Positions 36,558 through 45,442 are shown, counted from the stretch's first letter. The stretch: DNA of 64,000 nt from CAUZIZ01 sp965219005 (GCA_965219005.1 CBDCMS010000004.1:2418001-2482000); one strand, 5' to 3'. The notes: generated from the sequence alone by a model not told the origin. Made by a program: numbers and translations.

Positions 36558-37868
36558 ATGAGCAAACCGTCGAAGGTCTCTCGGACGCGGCGTGACTTCA
36601 TCAAGCAGTCCGGAGCAATTGCTTTGGCGGTGGGCTGGCCAGGCAGGGTCACGGCCGAGGAAGAAAAGGGGTTGCGCTTCTCCGGCATGGTCACCGCCGG
36701 AGATTGGGCGGTCAGCGATCATTCCGCCCATCGCTTCAAGCAGGAACCCGCCGAAGCCGTCAAGTACATCATCGACCGCATGGCAGAGGCTGGCTTCAGC
36801 CGTGTGTACTGGCGGACCACCGACGGCTGTGGGCAGACCCTCTATCCCAGCAAGATCACCAATGCCGCCCAGCAGTTTGTCGTGGACGCCGAGCGGTTTC
36901 CCGAACAGTTCCACATCCTGGAGAGTTTCATCAACAGCGGCCGTGCCTTTGATTTCTCGAAGTTCAACTCGGTCACCGTGGCCCGCGATCTGGCTCACCA
37001 GGCGGGGCTGGAATTCTGGGCTTGGCACGAGCACGCCGAGGACCATGGGGCGGTGGGTCAGATCAGCGACAAGGCGCTGGAACATCCCGAGTGGTTGACC
37101 TTGAACCGGGATTCCCGGCGCTCGGCATGTCGCTTCTCCTGGGCCATTCCGGAGGCAGTCCAGCATCGGGTGGATCTGGCGGCTGAGGTGTTGAGTCTAG
37201 GAGTGGACGGGCTGATGTTCGATTTCGTCAAGAGCATGACCAGCACACCAGGCAAGGGAATCGCGGCGCATTTCGACGACAAGGGTGTGTGGTACTGCAC
37301 CTACGATGCGCCGGCCGTGGATGCGTTCAAGACCAAGACGGGTCGCGACCCTTTTCAGATTCCGAACGGCGATATCGAGTGGGTGCAGTTCCGAGCAGAC
37401 TATATGACTGGATTCGTTCGTCAGGTTCGCGAGATCCAGAGAGGGAAGCACCCGAAGGCAAAGATCGGCGTGTTCGGTTGCCCCCGGGGCCGACCGGGGC
37501 TGGCCACGAACGACAAGATGATCCCGCTTGCGGACCCGTTGAGAGCCTACCTGGAGGACCACGATACCTGGACACGGGACGGCTTGATCGATGAGTTCGT
37601 CACGGCCTACGGTGACTTCAAGGGATGTCCCACCAAGGAGCGTATCCGCGACATGGTCAGCGACTCACGCAGCCGCGTCCATCCGCCAGCGCTCTATAAC
37701 GGCGTACAGCTACAAGTCTACAAGAAAGACGAAGAATGCAGCATGTTGCAACGGGCCCGAGCGGCCAAGGATTCGGGTTGTAAGGAAGTGGTTCTTTTCG
37801 AGACCACTCCGATAGAGGCGCAGAAGAAGTGGAACCTCGTTAGAAAAGCGGTGGATGACCTGGGGTGA
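36558..37868 (+). CDS. Tat-exported TIM-barrel glycosidase-like protein
   Basis: The product has 436 residues. ATG 36558 has GGAGGA seven bases upstream; a TTG at 36543 is in frame but less likely. The Tat signal TRRDFIKQSGAIALAVG follows. The body looks like a GHL-type TIM barrel: INSGRAFDFSKFNSVTVARD, ARDLAHQAGLEFWAWHEHAE, and VDGLMFDFVKS as the strand-4 acidic motif. The end (DSGCKEVVLFETTPIEAQKK) fits the last barrel strands. It is not a close paralog of the two 580-residue Tat proteins. The substrate is unknown. The FAD oxidoreductase gene follows 29 bp downstream and is likely in the same operon. Confidence 0.82.
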   Translation: MSKPSKVSRTRRDFIKQSGAIALAVGWPGRVTAEEEKGLRFSGMVTAGDWAVSDHSAHRFKQEPAEAVKYIIDRMAEAGFSRVYWRTTDGCGQTLYPSKITNAAQQFVVDAERFPEQFHILESFINSGRAFDFSKFNSVTVARDLAHQAGLEFWAWHEHAEDHGAVGQISDKALEHPEWLTLNRDSRRSACRFSWAIPEAVQHRVDLAAEVLSLGVDGLMFDFVKSMTSTPGKGIAAHFDDKGVWYCTYDAPAVDAFKTKTGRDPFQIPNGDIEWVQFRADYMTGFVRQVREIQRGKHPKAKIGVFGCPRGRPGLATNDKMIPLADPLRAYLEDHDTWTRDGLIDEFVTAYGDFKGCPTKERIRDMVSDSRSRVHPPALYNGVQLQVYKKDEECSMLQRARAAKDSGCKEVVLFETTPIEAQKKWNLVRKAVDDLG

Positions 37869-37897
37869 TGCCTGAGTCAAGCGTGCCTGGAGGAGGA

Positions 37898-39076
37898 ATG
37901 AACCGGAAAGCGGATGTAATCATTGTAGGTGGAGGTGTGACCGGGTTGAGCACCGGTTTGCACCTGAAAGAACTGGGTGTCGAGGATGTTGTGATTCTGG
38001 AAAGGCATTCTATCGGGTCCGGGCAGTCAGGACGTGCGGCCGGTGTCCTTCGCGGGACGGTTCGACACCCGACGGTGTCAGAGACACAGCTCGAGGGGCA
38101 GAAATTCCTTCAGTCCTTTGAAGCACGCTACGGGATTCCCATCCGGGTAAACCAGACTGGGTATATGCTGGTGGCAACCGAAAACGAGCGGGAACACGTG
38201 GACAGCACGTTTGAGGTGGCCAACCGGGCCGGCTGCGAGTTGAAACGGATTGATGCCGAAACGGCGGCAGAACTCCAACCAGGGCTGGGTGTGGAAGAAG
38301 GCTGTATCTACCTCTTCGAGTCGGGTGGGATCTATGTGGATCCGATGCCGGCCACCCATGCTTTCTTCCTCGCAGCCCGTAGTTTGGGAGTGCGCGTCCT
38401 CGAAGGATGCGAAGTTGGCAATATTCTGGTGCGAGATGGGAAGGTCTACGGAGTAGAGAGTGCGATAGGAATCTTCGAGGCCCCCATAATCCTGATCGCC
38501 ACCTCTGTTTGGGGGCAGCCACAACTGGCCCGGCTTGGCGTTGATGTTCCGGTGCGTCCCCATATTGCGGAAATGGCCTTCTTCCAGCTTCCTCTCGACT
38601 CAGATTACCGCCTCAACCGTACAATCTTCGACGCCCGAGCGAACTTGTACATGCGTCCTGAAGCTGAGTCCCAAATGTTCGTCGGCCGGAGAGAAAGCGA
38701 TTATTACGAAAGCAACGGCACACCCGTCGATCCCGACAACTACAAGCAGACGGCCAACTTTCATTCCCTAGAGGAGATGCACAAGAATCTGAAAATCACC
38801 CTCCCCTTCATGAGCGATGGGTTCGTGCACCGCACCTACGCCTGTACCTACGACGTTACTCCCGATGAAATGCCAATCCTGGATAGGGCCGGATCTGTCA
38901 GGGAGCTCTATTTTGCCATCGGTTTCAGTGGAGGGGGATTCTCGACCTCACCCTGGGTGGGTAAGCGGATGGCCAGTTTCATGGCGGAGGGAATGAAACC
39001 CAAGGCGCTGAAAATATTCGGGCTGGATCGATTCGCCAAAGGGGAATTGATTCGATGGAGTAACACTGCCGACTGA
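37898..39076 (+). CDS. FAD-dependent oxidoreductase, DAO/sarcosine-oxidase type
   Basis: The product has 392 residues from the ATG at 37898, which directly follows a GGAGGAGG ribosome site; an ATG at 37865 that overlaps the upstream stop is the alternative. The dinucleotide fold starts at once (ADVIIVGGGVTGLSTGLHLK), followed by the acidic end ERHSIGSGQSGRAAG typical of the DAO family. The C-terminal FAD region is GFSGGGFSTSPWVGKRMASF. Such enzymes oxidise N-methyl or D-amino acids. The stop codon lies inside a hairpin repeated at 44704-44733, so the natural 3' end may have been altered by an insertion. Confidence 0.9.
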   Translation: MNRKADVIIVGGGVTGLSTGLHLKELGVEDVVILERHSIGSGQSGRAAGVLRGTVRHPTVSETQLEGQKFLQSFEARYGIPIRVNQTGYMLVATENEREHVDSTFEVANRAGCELKRIDAETAAELQPGLGVEEGCIYLFESGGIYVDPMPATHAFFLAARSLGVRVLEGCEVGNILVRDGKVYGVESAIGIFEAPIILIATSVWGQPQLARLGVDVPVRPHIAEMAFFQLPLDSDYRLNRTIFDARANLYMRPEAESQMFVGRRESDYYESNGTPVDPDNYKQTANFHSLEEMHKNLKITLPFMSDGFVHRTYACTYDVTPDEMPILDRAGSVRELYFAIGFSGGGFSTSPWVGKRMASFMAEGMKPKALKIFGLDRFAKGELIRWSNTAD

Positions 39077-39098
39077 AGAGCTCGAGCTCTTTAGTTGA
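39069..39098. repeat. Hairpin repeat overlapping the oxidoreductase stop codon
   Basis: CCGACTGAAGAG (39069-39080), a CTCGAG loop and CTCTTTAGTTGA (39087-39098) form a 12-bp stem with two G-T pairs and one mismatch. The first arm is identical to that of the hairpin at 44704-44733 at the end of the IS91-type remnant, and so are two bases before it. It may be a transposon-end signal. Confidence 0.65.
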
Positions 39099-39176
39099 CT
39101 ATCCAGGGCGCTGTCGCTCGCTCTCCGGTGCTGTGCGAGAGTCTACAACCTTTATGCATAAGGGTATACGGCCTAG

Positions 39177-39512
39177 TTGCGCTCGCTTAAATTGGATTTG
39201 GAGGGCGCTGTACGGGCATCGGCGGCGCTGGGTCCAGTCACGGGAAGTGCTGCATGGGGGGGAGTGGCTCTGGGCACCCTGATCAGCTGCTACGTGTATG
39301 GCTGGGGATTCGAGGAAGCCAAATCGTTGCTGGACACCTGTCGCACCCGTTATCGCCCCCAGCAGATCGGCTGCTCCTGGGAGGAAGCGCTCCAGGTCTT
39401 GCAAAAGCTGCCGCGCGCCAGCCAGCAGCTGGTCCCCAACCACAACTACTTCCAGCGCTACCCCATAGACACCCCCACCTTCGAATCCCTCCAAGCCGCC
39501 ATCGAAGAATGA
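39177..39512 (+). pseudogene. Unidentified reading-frame remnant
   Basis: A 111-codon frame follows the hairpin at 39069. Its C-terminal half has believable protein composition (EEAKSLLDTCRTRYRPQQIG, then NYFQRYPIDTPTFESLQAAI), while the start is poor and no ribosome site is seen. It may be the tail of a larger gene cut by rearrangement; a weak resemblance to the C-termini of iron-containing dehydrogenases is not enough to name it. The opposite strand also has a frame here with a less natural composition. Confidence 0.35.
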
Positions 39513-39513
39513 T

Positions 39514-39535
39514 AGGACCTCTATTTGGAGGTTCT
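39514..39535. terminator. Hairpin between convergent ends
   Basis: AGGACCTC (39514-39521) pairs with GAGGTTCT (39528-39535) with one G-T pair, around a 6-nt loop. It sits two bases before the stop of the oxidoreductase pseudogene on the minus strand and two bases after the end of the remnant frame on the plus strand. The absence of a T run makes termination efficiency doubtful. Confidence 0.45.
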
Positions 39536-39536
39536 A

Positions 39537-40582
39537 TTAGTTCTCCGCGGACACTGACACCGGTGCTCCTAGGTGGGCGCTTTGGAAGATGGCGTCGATG
39601 ACGCGCATGTTGGCCAGGCCGTTGTCGGCTGGAAACGAAAGGGGGCGGTCCTGGAGTATGTCGTCGGAGAAAAATTCCACCGCCCGGCGCCACTGGTGCA
39701 CCCCTTCACAATCGATCCTTTCCCAGGACGGATTGACCGCCGCGTTGTCACTCAGGTAGTAGCTGGAGCCCTCCAGCGTTGCCTCTCGATAGGTCTCGAC
39801 CTGGGCATAGCCCTTGGGAGCGAAGATCTGTCCCCGCTCTCCGAAAACCTGATAACTTTGGCTATAGACGCCCGAGCCCAGGGAAAAGCTGCAATCAGGT
39901 GGGCGCTGCCTCCACCGACAAATTCCAGAGTGGCCGTCGTCCGGACATCCACCCCGGCTTCGGGGTCGATCTGCATGCGCGCGTAGACGCGCACCGGCTC
40001 GGCTCCAAACAGGAAGCGGGCCGTGTTCACGCTGTAGCAGCCCTTGTCCATCAGGACTCCGCCCTTCAGCTCGCGACTCAGCCGAATGTCTCCAGTCGGG
40101 GGGAAATCAGAGGAGTGAGTGGACGTCATCCACAAGACCTGGCCGATCTGACCGTCCTCGATACGCTTCCGGATCTCCAGGTTCTGGGGATGAAATCGGT
40201 TGGCAAACAGTTCCATCAAACGCACTCCGTTTCGGGAACTGGCCTCGATCATCTCGGCAGCTTCCCCGGCGTCTCCGGCCAGCGGCTTGTCGCAAAGCAC
40301 CTGTTTGCCATGCTCGGCGGCCTGGATGGTCCACTCCTTGTGCAGGGAGTTGGGCAATGGGATGTAAACGGCATCCACCTCCGGGTCCTCCAGAACCCCG
40401 AGATAATTGCCGTATGAGCGCTCGATACTAAAATCCGCCGCTACCGTGCGCGCCTTGTCCAGGCTGCGGCTGCCCAGCGCGACCACTCGGGCGTTGCATG
40501 ACCCCTGAATGCCCGGGATCATAGCCTTACAGGCTACGCGGGCGCAGCCGAGCACTCCCCATCGAACTACTCTTGTCGTCAT
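39537..40582 (-). pseudogene. Gfo/Idh/MocA-family oxidoreductase with one frameshift
   Basis: The N-terminal part (start 40582) is a normal NAD(P)-binding domain: WGVLGCARVACKAMIPGIQG, then VYIPLPNSLHKEW and the catalytic-type CDKPLAGDAGE. The frame runs well to VGGGSAHLIA near 39893 and then turns into a run of Arg/Pro/Ser. Shifting frame there restores a typical family ending: SFSLGSGVYSQSYQVFGERG, DCEGVHQWRRAVEFFSDD, LANMRVIDAIFQSAH, stop at 39537. The total length of 1046 bp is one short of 349 codons, so loss of a single base (ATTTGC reduced to ATTGC) explains it. The enzyme would oxidise or reduce a sugar or sugar derivative. It is either a recent pseudogene or a sequencing error. Confidence 0.88.
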
Positions 40583-40607
40583 TGTTTGTCAGTCCTCTCA
40601 GTCAGCC

Positions 40608-40700
40608 ACTGAAAAACCGTGTGTGCACCAACCGTTAAATCGTCTCTCCAGGACTCCACGACAAACCGTCGCCGGACCCAGGGCGTGAAGCCCTGGGCTG
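40608..40700. repeat. Dispersed repeat with hairpin, copy 1
   Basis: A stretch starting GAAAAACCGTGT is similar along about 75 bp to 42642-42717. It ends in a perfect 8-bp hairpin (CCCAGGGC at 40677-40684, GCCCTGGG at 40690-40697). From 40701 to 41034 there is no convincing gene, only GC-rich sequence with more short inverted repeats. Confidence 0.65.
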
Positions 40701-41034
40701 GTGTTCCTTCGCTCCTGCCGGGACTCGAGATCGAAGGCTGGTTGAATCTCACCGGACTTGTACGATCAACGGCATTTGGGAAACACACCCTGACAAACGA
40801 AACTCCATCCAATCCGAGTTTTTTGGGACAAGCTCATCCTTACCCCAGCAATTCGTGACCTAGATGGCCACACCACGAGGGCCGAGCGTGGCGCTGGTAT
40901 CCCTGCCGGCGCTCTCGCCTTCCCGAATGGCACCGCCTGGAGCCTGGGAGGCTGTCCCACGGGCAAACCGGCTTGCCGATATTTGAAGGGCTAAACTCCA
41001 GGGACGGTCGGGAAAGTCCCAGCCCACATCCTCC

Positions 41035-42384
41035 CTACGAACTGCCGGCCAAAGCCTCTAGCCGGGCCGCCAAGGGTTGATATTGCTCGGCCTCCTGGTA
41101 GGACGCCAGCACCCGGTCGATCTGGGAGAACACCTTCTCGAAAGCATGGGCGTAGGCATCCAGCAAGGGAGTGTCGTTGGGAGGTATCAGCCGGCGCAAG
41201 GCGAAGGCCTTCTCCAGGCACCGGAAGGACTGGGGATACTGGTCCAGATGGTAGGAGACCTCCCCTCCCGGGCCGTTCCAGGGACTGCCCTTGCCGTAGC
41301 CGGTCTTCTGCTGAAACAGCGGCTGGGCCGGAACCGGAACTTTTTGCCAGAGCATGGCATCCACGTTTTCGACCTTCAAGGCACGCAGCACACCGTTGCG
41401 CAGCTGGCCCGGTTCCACCTTCAGACCCAGAGGAATCGGGTCCACGTGCACCATGTAGTGATAGTAGGTGTGGGTGCCGTCATCCGGCTCCGAGGGAAGG
41501 ATCAAGCCTTTCAATTCCTTCAGTTTTCCAGTCAGATATCGAGCGTTGCGACGGTAACCCACCAGGGATTCGCCCAATCGGCGCAGGCGAATCCGAGCCA
41601 GAGCCGAGTTGACTTCCGGCAGTTTGTAATTCCAGCCCACGATGCGCGACATATACTCCCGGTCCGGAGACTTCATGTCGGTCCCTCGTTCGCCAAAGAG
41701 CCGGATCATGGCCGCCCGCTCATATATCTCCGGATCGTTGGTGGTGAAGAGTCCCCCCTCCCCGACCATGAGCTGCTTGGTGGTGGTCATGGCGAACCCG
41801 GCAGCGTCTCCCAGGGTTCCGACTTTGCGTCCCCGGTACTCGGTCCCGTAGGCCTGCGCACAATCTTCGATCACCCGCAGGTTGTGGCGCTTTGCTAACT
41901 GAAGAATCTCATCCATGTCGGCGGCCAGACCGTACAGGTGAACCACCATGATGGCCTTCGTTTTATCGGTGATCTGGGCTTCGACCGCGACCGGATCGAT
42001 CAGATGGGTCAGGGGATCGACATCGGCGAAGACCGGGATGGCATTGTGGTGCAGCACCGCCATGGCAGAAGCCACGAAGGTGATGGCCGGAACGATGACC
42101 TGATCACCCGCCTCGACTCCCGCGCCGGCCACAGCACAGTGCAGGGCCGCCGTGCCGCTGTTGACCACCAGGCAGTGATTGGCACCCAGCCAGCGGGCGA
42201 ATTCCTGCTCCAGCGCATCCGCCTGGGGCATCCCCACCGGCATGGCGATGCTCAGGTGTCCGCTTCGAAGCACCCCACTGACCGCTTCGACTTCTTCGTC
42301 ATTGGCCTTGCGGTAACGCTCCCAGTCGTGAGTCAGCAGATCGGGAGTTACCGCCGGTGTGCCACCTTCCAGTGCTAGTTTCAT
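41035..42384 (-). CDS. DegT/DnrJ/EryC1/StrS-family PLP aminotransferase
   Basis: The product has 449 residues, with AGG upstream of the ATG. Family features are HCLVVNSGTAALHCAVAGAG around residue 70, VIVPAITFVASAMAVLHHNA near 97, VIEDCAQAYGTEYRGRKVGT near 171, and the Schiff-base lysine in TTTKQLMVGEGG (Lys 203). These enzymes transfer amino groups onto keto sugars or cyclitols for surface polysaccharides or secondary metabolites; some act as sugar dehydratases, but the Lys argues for a transaminase. Next to a Gfo/Idh/MocA oxidoreductase this forms a common sugar-oxidation and amination pair. The partner, however, is frameshifted here. Confidence 0.92.
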   Translation of the reverse strand: MKLALEGGTPAVTPDLLTHDWERYRKANDEEVEAVSGVLRSGHLSIAMPVGMPQADALEQEFARWLGANHCLVVNSGTAALHCAVAGAGVEAGDQVIVPAITFVASAMAVLHHNAIPVFADVDPLTHLIDPVAVEAQITDKTKAIMVVHLYGLAADMDEILQLAKRHNLRVIEDCAQAYGTEYRGRKVGTLGDAAGFAMTTTKQLMVGEGGLFTTNDPEIYERAAMIRLFGERGTDMKSPDREYMSRIVGWNYKLPEVNSALARIRLRRLGESLVGYRRNARYLTGKLKELKGLILPSEPDDGTHTYYHYMVHVDPIPLGLKVEPGQLRNGVLRALKVENVDAMLWQKVPVPAQPLFQQKTGYGKGSPWNGPGGEVSYHLDQYPQSFRCLEKAFALRRLIPPNDTPLLDAYAHAFEKVFSQIDRVLASYQEAEQYQPLAARLEALAGSS

Positions 42385-42555
42385 GTATTCCTCAATCAGG
42401 CTAATGAGTGGATCATTCTTTTAGGGTGCTGGCCGATCGAAAATCTTACCTGCGAAACAGAGCTGTGACCGACAGCGAGCCGGCGAAACTGAACATGGTG
42501 ACGTTCACCCGGGAAGAATGGCTACTGCAGTTGCAAGGACGCGTTTCGGTGCTGC

Positions 42556-42604
42556 TCCACCCCAGCGGGGTGGGATGAACGATAGCCCAGCGATTCATCG
42601 CTGG
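42556..42604. repeat. Two adjacent perfect REP-like hairpins
   Basis: CCACCCC-AGC-GGGGTGG (42556-42572) is followed by CCCAGCGA-TTCA-TCGCTGGG (42585-42604). Both are perfect stems in a non-coding gap, upstream of the DegT-type gene. They resemble the hairpins near the IS110 element in style. Confidence 0.7.
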
Positions 42605-42641
42605 GAAGAGGGCGCACATACTCTTTCATCCTGGAGGGATG

Positions 42642-42717
42642 ACTGAAAGAAACCGTGTTCGATCTTACCGTTGAGTCGTCCCTTCAGGATTCCACGTCAA
42701 GTCGCTGCCGGGGCTCC
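42642..42717. repeat. Dispersed repeat, copy 2
   Basis: This stretch, from GACTGAAAGAAACCGTGT on, aligns with 40607-40686. Shared pieces include AAACCGTGT, ACCGTT, TCGTC and a region around CAGGATTCCACG (CAGGACTCCACG in copy 1). It ends exactly where the IS91-type transposase remnant begins. Confidence 0.6.
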
Positions 42718-42762
42718 TGGATCGCACTGGTGACCTCCCATATCCCGGATCCGGGAGAGGAC
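42718..42762 (+). pseudogene. Small remnant of an IS91-family transposase
   Basis: Fifteen codons read WIALVTSHIPDPGED, identical in sense to the WIALVTSHIPDPGE part of the larger IS91-type remnant at 44726-45442, where it precedes the QMSRYYGRYSN motif. The homology then stops; what follows is not transposase. It is on the opposite strand to the larger remnant. The rest of the gap to 42898 shows nothing else recognisable. Confidence 0.7.
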
Positions 42763-42898
42763 GTGAAAGAAAAAGCGGAATGAAATAGCCCGAGACCCCA
42801 AAAAGCGAACGGACCTTTCTCCTAGGAGAAGCAGGATAATCACGATTTTAAGGGCAAAGGTTTGCATTTGAATAAACTCCAGAGAGTCAACAACTGAC

Positions 42899-44377
42899 TT
42901 ATTGAACTTGAATGAAAATAGGGTTGGAGTAGAACCATAGATCTGTCCAGGGATTCTCTCCTGGGGGATCTGGTTCAGGTTCCAACTGTGTTGTATTGGT
43001 TCCTCGCACACGCAGATAGAGGTTGCCAGTTACATTTTCCAGGTTGTAAGTCATTGTTTTATATTCAGCGTTAACAGACCAATTATCCTGATTGAAGCGA
43101 TGAAGTACACGGGTGCTGGGATTGCGGTCATGAGTAGGGTCGGGGCCTAGCCCAGTAACTTTTCCTATGATGAGATCAACTCGTGTTACTACAGGATTAT
43201 CTTTATGGTGGTTGTTTTTTTCAGGATCCCTCAGCTTAATGGTAATTCCTACATCAGTACCAGATGAAACTTCAAGACTACCTCCGATTTGAGCAGTTTT
43301 GCTTCCGAACTGAGCTGATACATCAAGTTCCGAGATCAGGTCGCCAGTTGTGACAAAGACGCGGCCAGACCTGATTCCCTCTAGAATGGCATCATAGGAT
43401 TTTTCAGCATGGACATAAGTTTTAGAGAATTCGCCAGGCCAGAAATCAGATCCGCCTTCGGTGTAGTGCACATGAGAATCAGAATTGGCCGTGATCCACC
43501 AATGCCGACCTTCGCCCAGCATTGAATCCCAGAAACCGCCAAGCCGGGCGGTCATAGGATCAAATCCACCTCTAGTTGGTAATTGGCTGTAGCCACCACG
43601 AAAACCCTCCGGTTTGGGTGTGTCGTCTGGATTGAGTGTGGAGGCTTGGTGGCCTGGAGCCCCAGCCATGCCAACTGAGACTTCGGGTGCGGTGTCATTC
43701 CATTTCCGGAGCTCAGCTGGATCATCTAATCCATATTGTTTACCTTCTTGGGCAGAACGAGAGGGATGATTAGCGATCAGAATAGGCTTTGGTTTCAACT
43801 TGTTCATGAATTCAAGAGCTTGAATCATTCTAGGCTCAGTGTCCCTTTCTGGGTCAATAGGAAATGCTTCAGCTCTGTCAAATTTTGACTCAATTAGAGC
43901 TAGCTGTTGTGCCTCATTGTCAGCATTGGGAATAATGAGACTACTATGATCAGCTCCTGGAGAGTTCAGTTCGAGTCCAAAAAACTGAATTACTTCAGGG
44001 ACAAGCTCCCGAGAAAGTATCAATTCTGGATAAGCTTTTTCCAAGTTGACTTTACTGTGATTAGGACCACCATGATCAGTTGCTACCATCCAGGAAAGCC
44101 CAGACCGTCTGGCCATGAGTGCATTCATTGGAATCGGATAAATGGCCCCACCACCAATAATAGGTGAAGTCCTAAGAGGGTCGGTTTCAGAGTTAAAACT
44201 GACGCTAAACCGGCTATGAATGTGGTGGTCACCTGCTATCCAACTAGCCTCCTTATCTACTTTAATTTCTTTTTCAGTGATGCAACTATGGAATAACAAG
44301 AGAAACATAGTTCCTAGAAGACATAGTCGAAAATGCATTGTTGGAGAAAAATTAACCTCCGTTTTTATGATATTCAT
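42899..44377 (-). CDS. PHP-domain metallohydrolase-like lipoprotein, AT-rich
   Basis: The product has about 492 residues. The start at 44377 is chosen for AGAGGA eight bases upstream; 44338 is the alternative. A lipoprotein signal FRLCLLGTMFLLLFHSC precedes the mature part. A PHP-type metal site begins at AGDHHIHSRFSVSF, continues with MVATDHGGPNHS and ILIANHPSRSAQEG, and ends with ITANSDSHVHYTEGGS. PHP domains hydrolyse phosphoesters or act in related metallohydrolase roles such as CehA. The DNA is visibly richer in A and T than its neighbours and contains many rare-for-the-window codons. The gene lies between two IS91-type remnants, so horizontal arrival is likely. Confidence 0.86.
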   Translation of the reverse strand: MNIIKTEVNFSPTMHFRLCLLGTMFLLLFHSCITEKEIKVDKEASWIAGDHHIHSRFSVSFNSETDPLRTSPIIGGGAIYPIPMNALMARRSGLSWMVATDHGGPNHSKVNLEKAYPELILSRELVPEVIQFFGLELNSPGADHSSLIIPNADNEAQQLALIESKFDRAEAFPIDPERDTEPRMIQALEFMNKLKPKPILIANHPSRSAQEGKQYGLDDPAELRKWNDTAPEVSVGMAGAPGHQASTLNPDDTPKPEGFRGGYSQLPTRGGFDPMTARLGGFWDSMLGEGRHWWITANSDSHVHYTEGGSDFWPGEFSKTYVHAEKSYDAILEGIRSGRVFVTTGDLISELDVSAQFGSKTAQIGGSLEVSSGTDVGITIKLRDPEKNNHHKDNPVVTRVDLIIGKVTGLGPDPTHDRNPSTRVLHRFNQDNWSVNAEYKTMTYNLENVTGNLYLRVRGTNTTQLEPEPDPPGENPWTDLWFYSNPIFIQVQ

Positions 44378-44703
44378 CGACCTTATCCTCTTACCGAAAC
44401 TCAACCTGATGCCAGCCCTGGGTTTCCACCTTACTTGCTTCTAGGGGAGGTGGGGCAAAGGCATAGAAGTAACATAGATCCTCATCACCGTCATTGAAAG
44501 GATGAATAGGAATTTGGTTCTTGGTTCGATTCTAGGACGAGAGTGGAATCAGGCCAAAAGGGGTTGAAATGAGGTGGGTTGGGGGAGGAATGTGGAGCCA
44601 GGGCTCGAGATCCTGTGACGGTGCTGACAGTGGGAACGAGAGCAGGGGAGAAACGGAGAAACGCGGAGAGGGAGGCAGAAAACGGACACAGGGATATTCG
44701 ATG
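44378..44703. other. 326-bp non-coding gap
   Basis: This is purine-rich on the plus strand (GGGGAGAAACGGAGAAACGCGG near 44645) with no protein-like frame. It separates the PHP gene start from the IS91-type remnant and may hold the promoter of the PHP gene, which reads leftward. Confidence 0.4.
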
Positions 44704-44733
44704 CCGACTGAAGAGGTCGAGCTCTTCAGTCGG
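44704..44733. repeat. Perfect 12-bp hairpin at the end of the IS91-type remnant
   Basis: CCGACTGAAGAG (44704-44715) and CTCTTCAGTCGG (44722-44733) are exact reverse complements around a 6-nt loop (GTCGAG). The transposase stop codon lies inside it. A near-copy is at 39069-39098 in the same orientation. Hairpins near their ends are characteristic of IS91/ISCR rolling-circle elements. Confidence 0.8.
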
Positions 44734-45442
44734 GCCAATCCGGGACCTCGTCCCAGAAGAGCGCGTCACTGGAGGCTCGGATGGCCTGAGCCTGCTGGGG
44801 CGAAAGCGAAGCCAGGAAGCTTTCGAGTTTTTGAGGGAAGAGTCGGGGTGGGGGAGCGCGTTGGGGCTGCTCCCAACGATCGAGGTGTTGGAGGATCTTT
44901 CGAATCACGCTGCTTTGTTCGATCACCGCAATGATTTCAAGGGCGTGACCGCATTGAGGACATTCCAAAGGGTCGATCTCATACACCTTGCGCAGCAACC
45001 TCGCCCAGCTGCGACGCCGCTGCTGGGAGAGCTGCTCGGCGGCTGAGGGCTCCTCCGAGTCCGCGGCCGGGGAGGCGCCCTTGGCCGAGGCCGGGGTGGA
45101 GGCTTGGCGCCGCTTCCCACGCGAGGCGTTGGAATAACGGCCATAGTAACGACTCATCTGTTCTCCCGGGTCGGGAATATGCGAGGTCACCAACGCGATC
45201 CAGTCCAGGGCATCCAGGGTGCGGCTGACACCCTTGGCAGTGCGGTATTCGATCCGACCCTGCTCGGGATCGTACTGCAATCGGCTGGCGGCGAAACTGG
45301 GGCGGAGGATATAGGCGGCCAGATGCTGAAAGAGGCCAGTGAGCACTTCCGAATCGACTTCGCCCATCGAGCCCACACTCCCGTCGGGTGTCCAAGCGGA
45401 ATCGCTGGTTGGCGTCGGAGACGGTAAGCGTCCTCGAGTCAC
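44726..45442 (-). pseudogene. Truncated IS91-family transposase (C-terminal part)
   Basis: The 238-codon frame holds only the C-terminal part of an IS91-type rolling-circle transposase: LAAYILRPSFAASRLQYDPE, then EQMSRYYGRYSNASRGKRR, then WARLLRKVYEIDPLECPQCG and a zinc-ribbon-like CPQCGHALEIIAVIE. The N-terminal zinc finger and the HUH/tyrosine catalytic region of the full enzyme (about 400 residues) are missing, so the copy cannot be active. The first 30 residues have no transposase character. A perfect hairpin overlaps its stop codon. Confidence 0.87.

Noticed and set aside
42763..43011. Small minus-strand frame at the 3' side of the PHP gene
   Set aside because: It is out of phase with the PHP protein and its end is the reverse reading of the IS91 remnant.
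44500..44545. Possible tRNA because of a GGTTCGATTC stretch near 44524
   Set aside because: No acceptor stem or anticodon arm can be formed around it.
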